Shown: positions 63,236 through 64,000 of the stretch, in pieces
Layout of the letters: each line of letters opens with the position of its first letter
Position numbering within the stretch: the stretch's first letter is position 1
Assembly: GCA_947650365.1 (NCBI GenBank)
Contig: OX393549.1
Coordinates: 96,826,014 to 96,890,013 of the forward strand
Length of the DNA: 64,000 nucleotides
Reading direction: 5' to 3'
Origin: Chamaelirium japonicum
Taxonomy: Eukaryota > Streptophyta > Magnoliopsida > Liliales > Melanthiaceae
Program-made: the position numbers and the translations under genes
Notes under the pieces: model-generated
Told to the model about the DNA's origin: nothing
The model's input: only the letters and a program-made list of their open reading frames with translations
Database searches by the model: none

Positions 63236-63434
63236 GCACTAGTCGTCGCGTCCTTACGCAACGGCCAGTCCTCTCGCATCAGTCGCATCATCGCATGTTT
63301 GCTGAATTTTTTTTATTTTTCCTTCTTTTCATTTTAGCTTTGTGTCTTGCATTAATTAGGAAACTAGCATCGCGTGAGTACATCCATATTAGGACCATCC
63401 CTTTTCTCTCGGTAGTGAGTCGATAGAATCTCTA

Positions 63435-64000
63435 ATGGCTGGATCTTCTCCACCCCGTACTTGGCAAGATGCCTTCATGAGGCAACACGAGCACATGGAT
63501 AGACTCCAAACCCAGATTGAAACCTTGTCCTTAGCCTTCACCAATTCCCAAAATCCACCTCGACCCCATCGAGAACACAGAGCTAGAGCATCGCCAGGGC
63601 ATAGCCAGTTAGATCTAGGGTCAGGAGGTGACAGCGTCAGTTCCTCTGATGGATCTGATAGGCGAAGTAGGACTCATAGAAGGTCGAAATCCCATTGGGG
63701 CTGGGATCAGGGCATTAAAATAGAAATTCCTGAGTTCGAGGGTAGGATGGACCCTGAAGAGTTTCTAGAGTGGGCCGAGAGAATCGACCAGTATTTCGAG
63801 TGGAAAGAAATCCCCCGCGACAAACAAGTCAAGTTTGTCAGCCTCAAACTGAAAGGTCATGCACTGATCTGGTGGAAACAGTTGCAGACCACTAGGGGTA
63901 GGAAAGGAAAAGAAAAGATTTCTAAATGGACACATATGCGAGGAAAAATGCAACAGAAGTTCCTCCCTTCTGATTTCACGTAGAATGTGTTCCAGAAATT
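63435..64000 (+). pseudogene. gag of the second TR-GAG element, with a premature stop
   Basis: Opens with ATG and reads MAGSSPPRTWQDAFMRQHEH, then HWGWDQGIKIEIPEFEGRMD, EWAERIDQYFEWKEIPRDKQ and KLKGHALIWWKQLQTTRGRK, a gypsy-type gag core that is intact where the 34305 copy has its frameshift. After 182 codons a TAG (63981-63983) replaces the glutamine codon of the other copy, and homology continues to the window end. Confidence 0.88.

Larger units (their letters stand above)
62018..64000 (+). mobile_element. second TR-GAG-family element, 5' part
   Basis: Starts TGATGCAGACGAG like the 38192 LTR, with a 1,203-bp LTR, the same primer-binding site and the same gag start. It continues past the window, so whether it has reverse transcriptase is unknown. 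It lies in NRPC2 intron 9, in the gene's orientation. Confidence 0.93.

Overview
The window looks like nuclear DNA of a flowering plant with long introns and many transposable elements. Nine exons with canonical GT-AG introns encode a plant-type RNA polymerase III subunit. The rest is mostly plant retrotransposons (Ty1/copia, Ty3/gypsy, L1-type LINE) and small hAT-like elements. The number of hAT-like elements resembles what has been reported for sacred lotus (Nelumbo), but the species cannot be fixed from the sequence alone.

Host gene. On the + strand, nine exons (10913-10977, 17952-18057, 18136-18246, 22500-22559, 42029-42067, 59757-59807, 59888-59986, 61621-61680, 61767-61856) join in phase into 227 codons without a stop. 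They match the N-terminal third, without its extreme N-terminus, of the second-largest subunit of RNA polymerase III (NRPC2/RPC2). The gene runs off the right edge, and its first exons were not found to the left. Two introns are about 19.5 and 17.7 kb, separated by a 39-nt microexon. Almost everything else from 10.9 kb onward is intronic.

Left flank (1-10.9 kb). A copia element on the minus strand (1-4814) has a very short 104-bp LTR and a small element inside its reverse transcriptase. It is followed by a dead Ty3/gypsy gag-protease piece (about 5.3-7.7 kb, minus) split by a hAT-like MITE, a probable LTR, and a relic of a BED-finger hAT transposase.

Intron 4 (22.6-42.0 kb). It holds two hAT-like MITEs with GGCGC or CCTAGGCG subterminal repeats, a foldback element, a 62-bp minisatellite, a cluster of palindromes and AT repeats, a solo LTR (29030-30226, minus), a truncated LINE, a CCGGTACC-type element, and a complete non-autonomous LTR retrotransposon (34305-39379). 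The last encodes only gag and protease (TR-GAG type) and sits in an unresolved repeat-rich retroelement-like block.

Intron 5 (42.1-59.8 kb). An old Ty3/gypsy element (minus) has been broken up by three MITEs with perfect 8-bp duplications, a further MITE-like block at its left edge, a truncated LINE, and a 5.9-kb nearly intact LINE with a 17-bp target duplication. A second truncated LINE follows; it carries a tandem duplication of about 315 bp that copied a 187-bp MITE with its target duplications.

Right end. A second TR-GAG element (62018 to the window end) lies 161 bp past the last exon, in the gene's orientation. Recurring themes are hAT-like MITEs with 8-bp target duplications and short subterminal repeats, and three copies of one TR-GAG LTR family in one gene.
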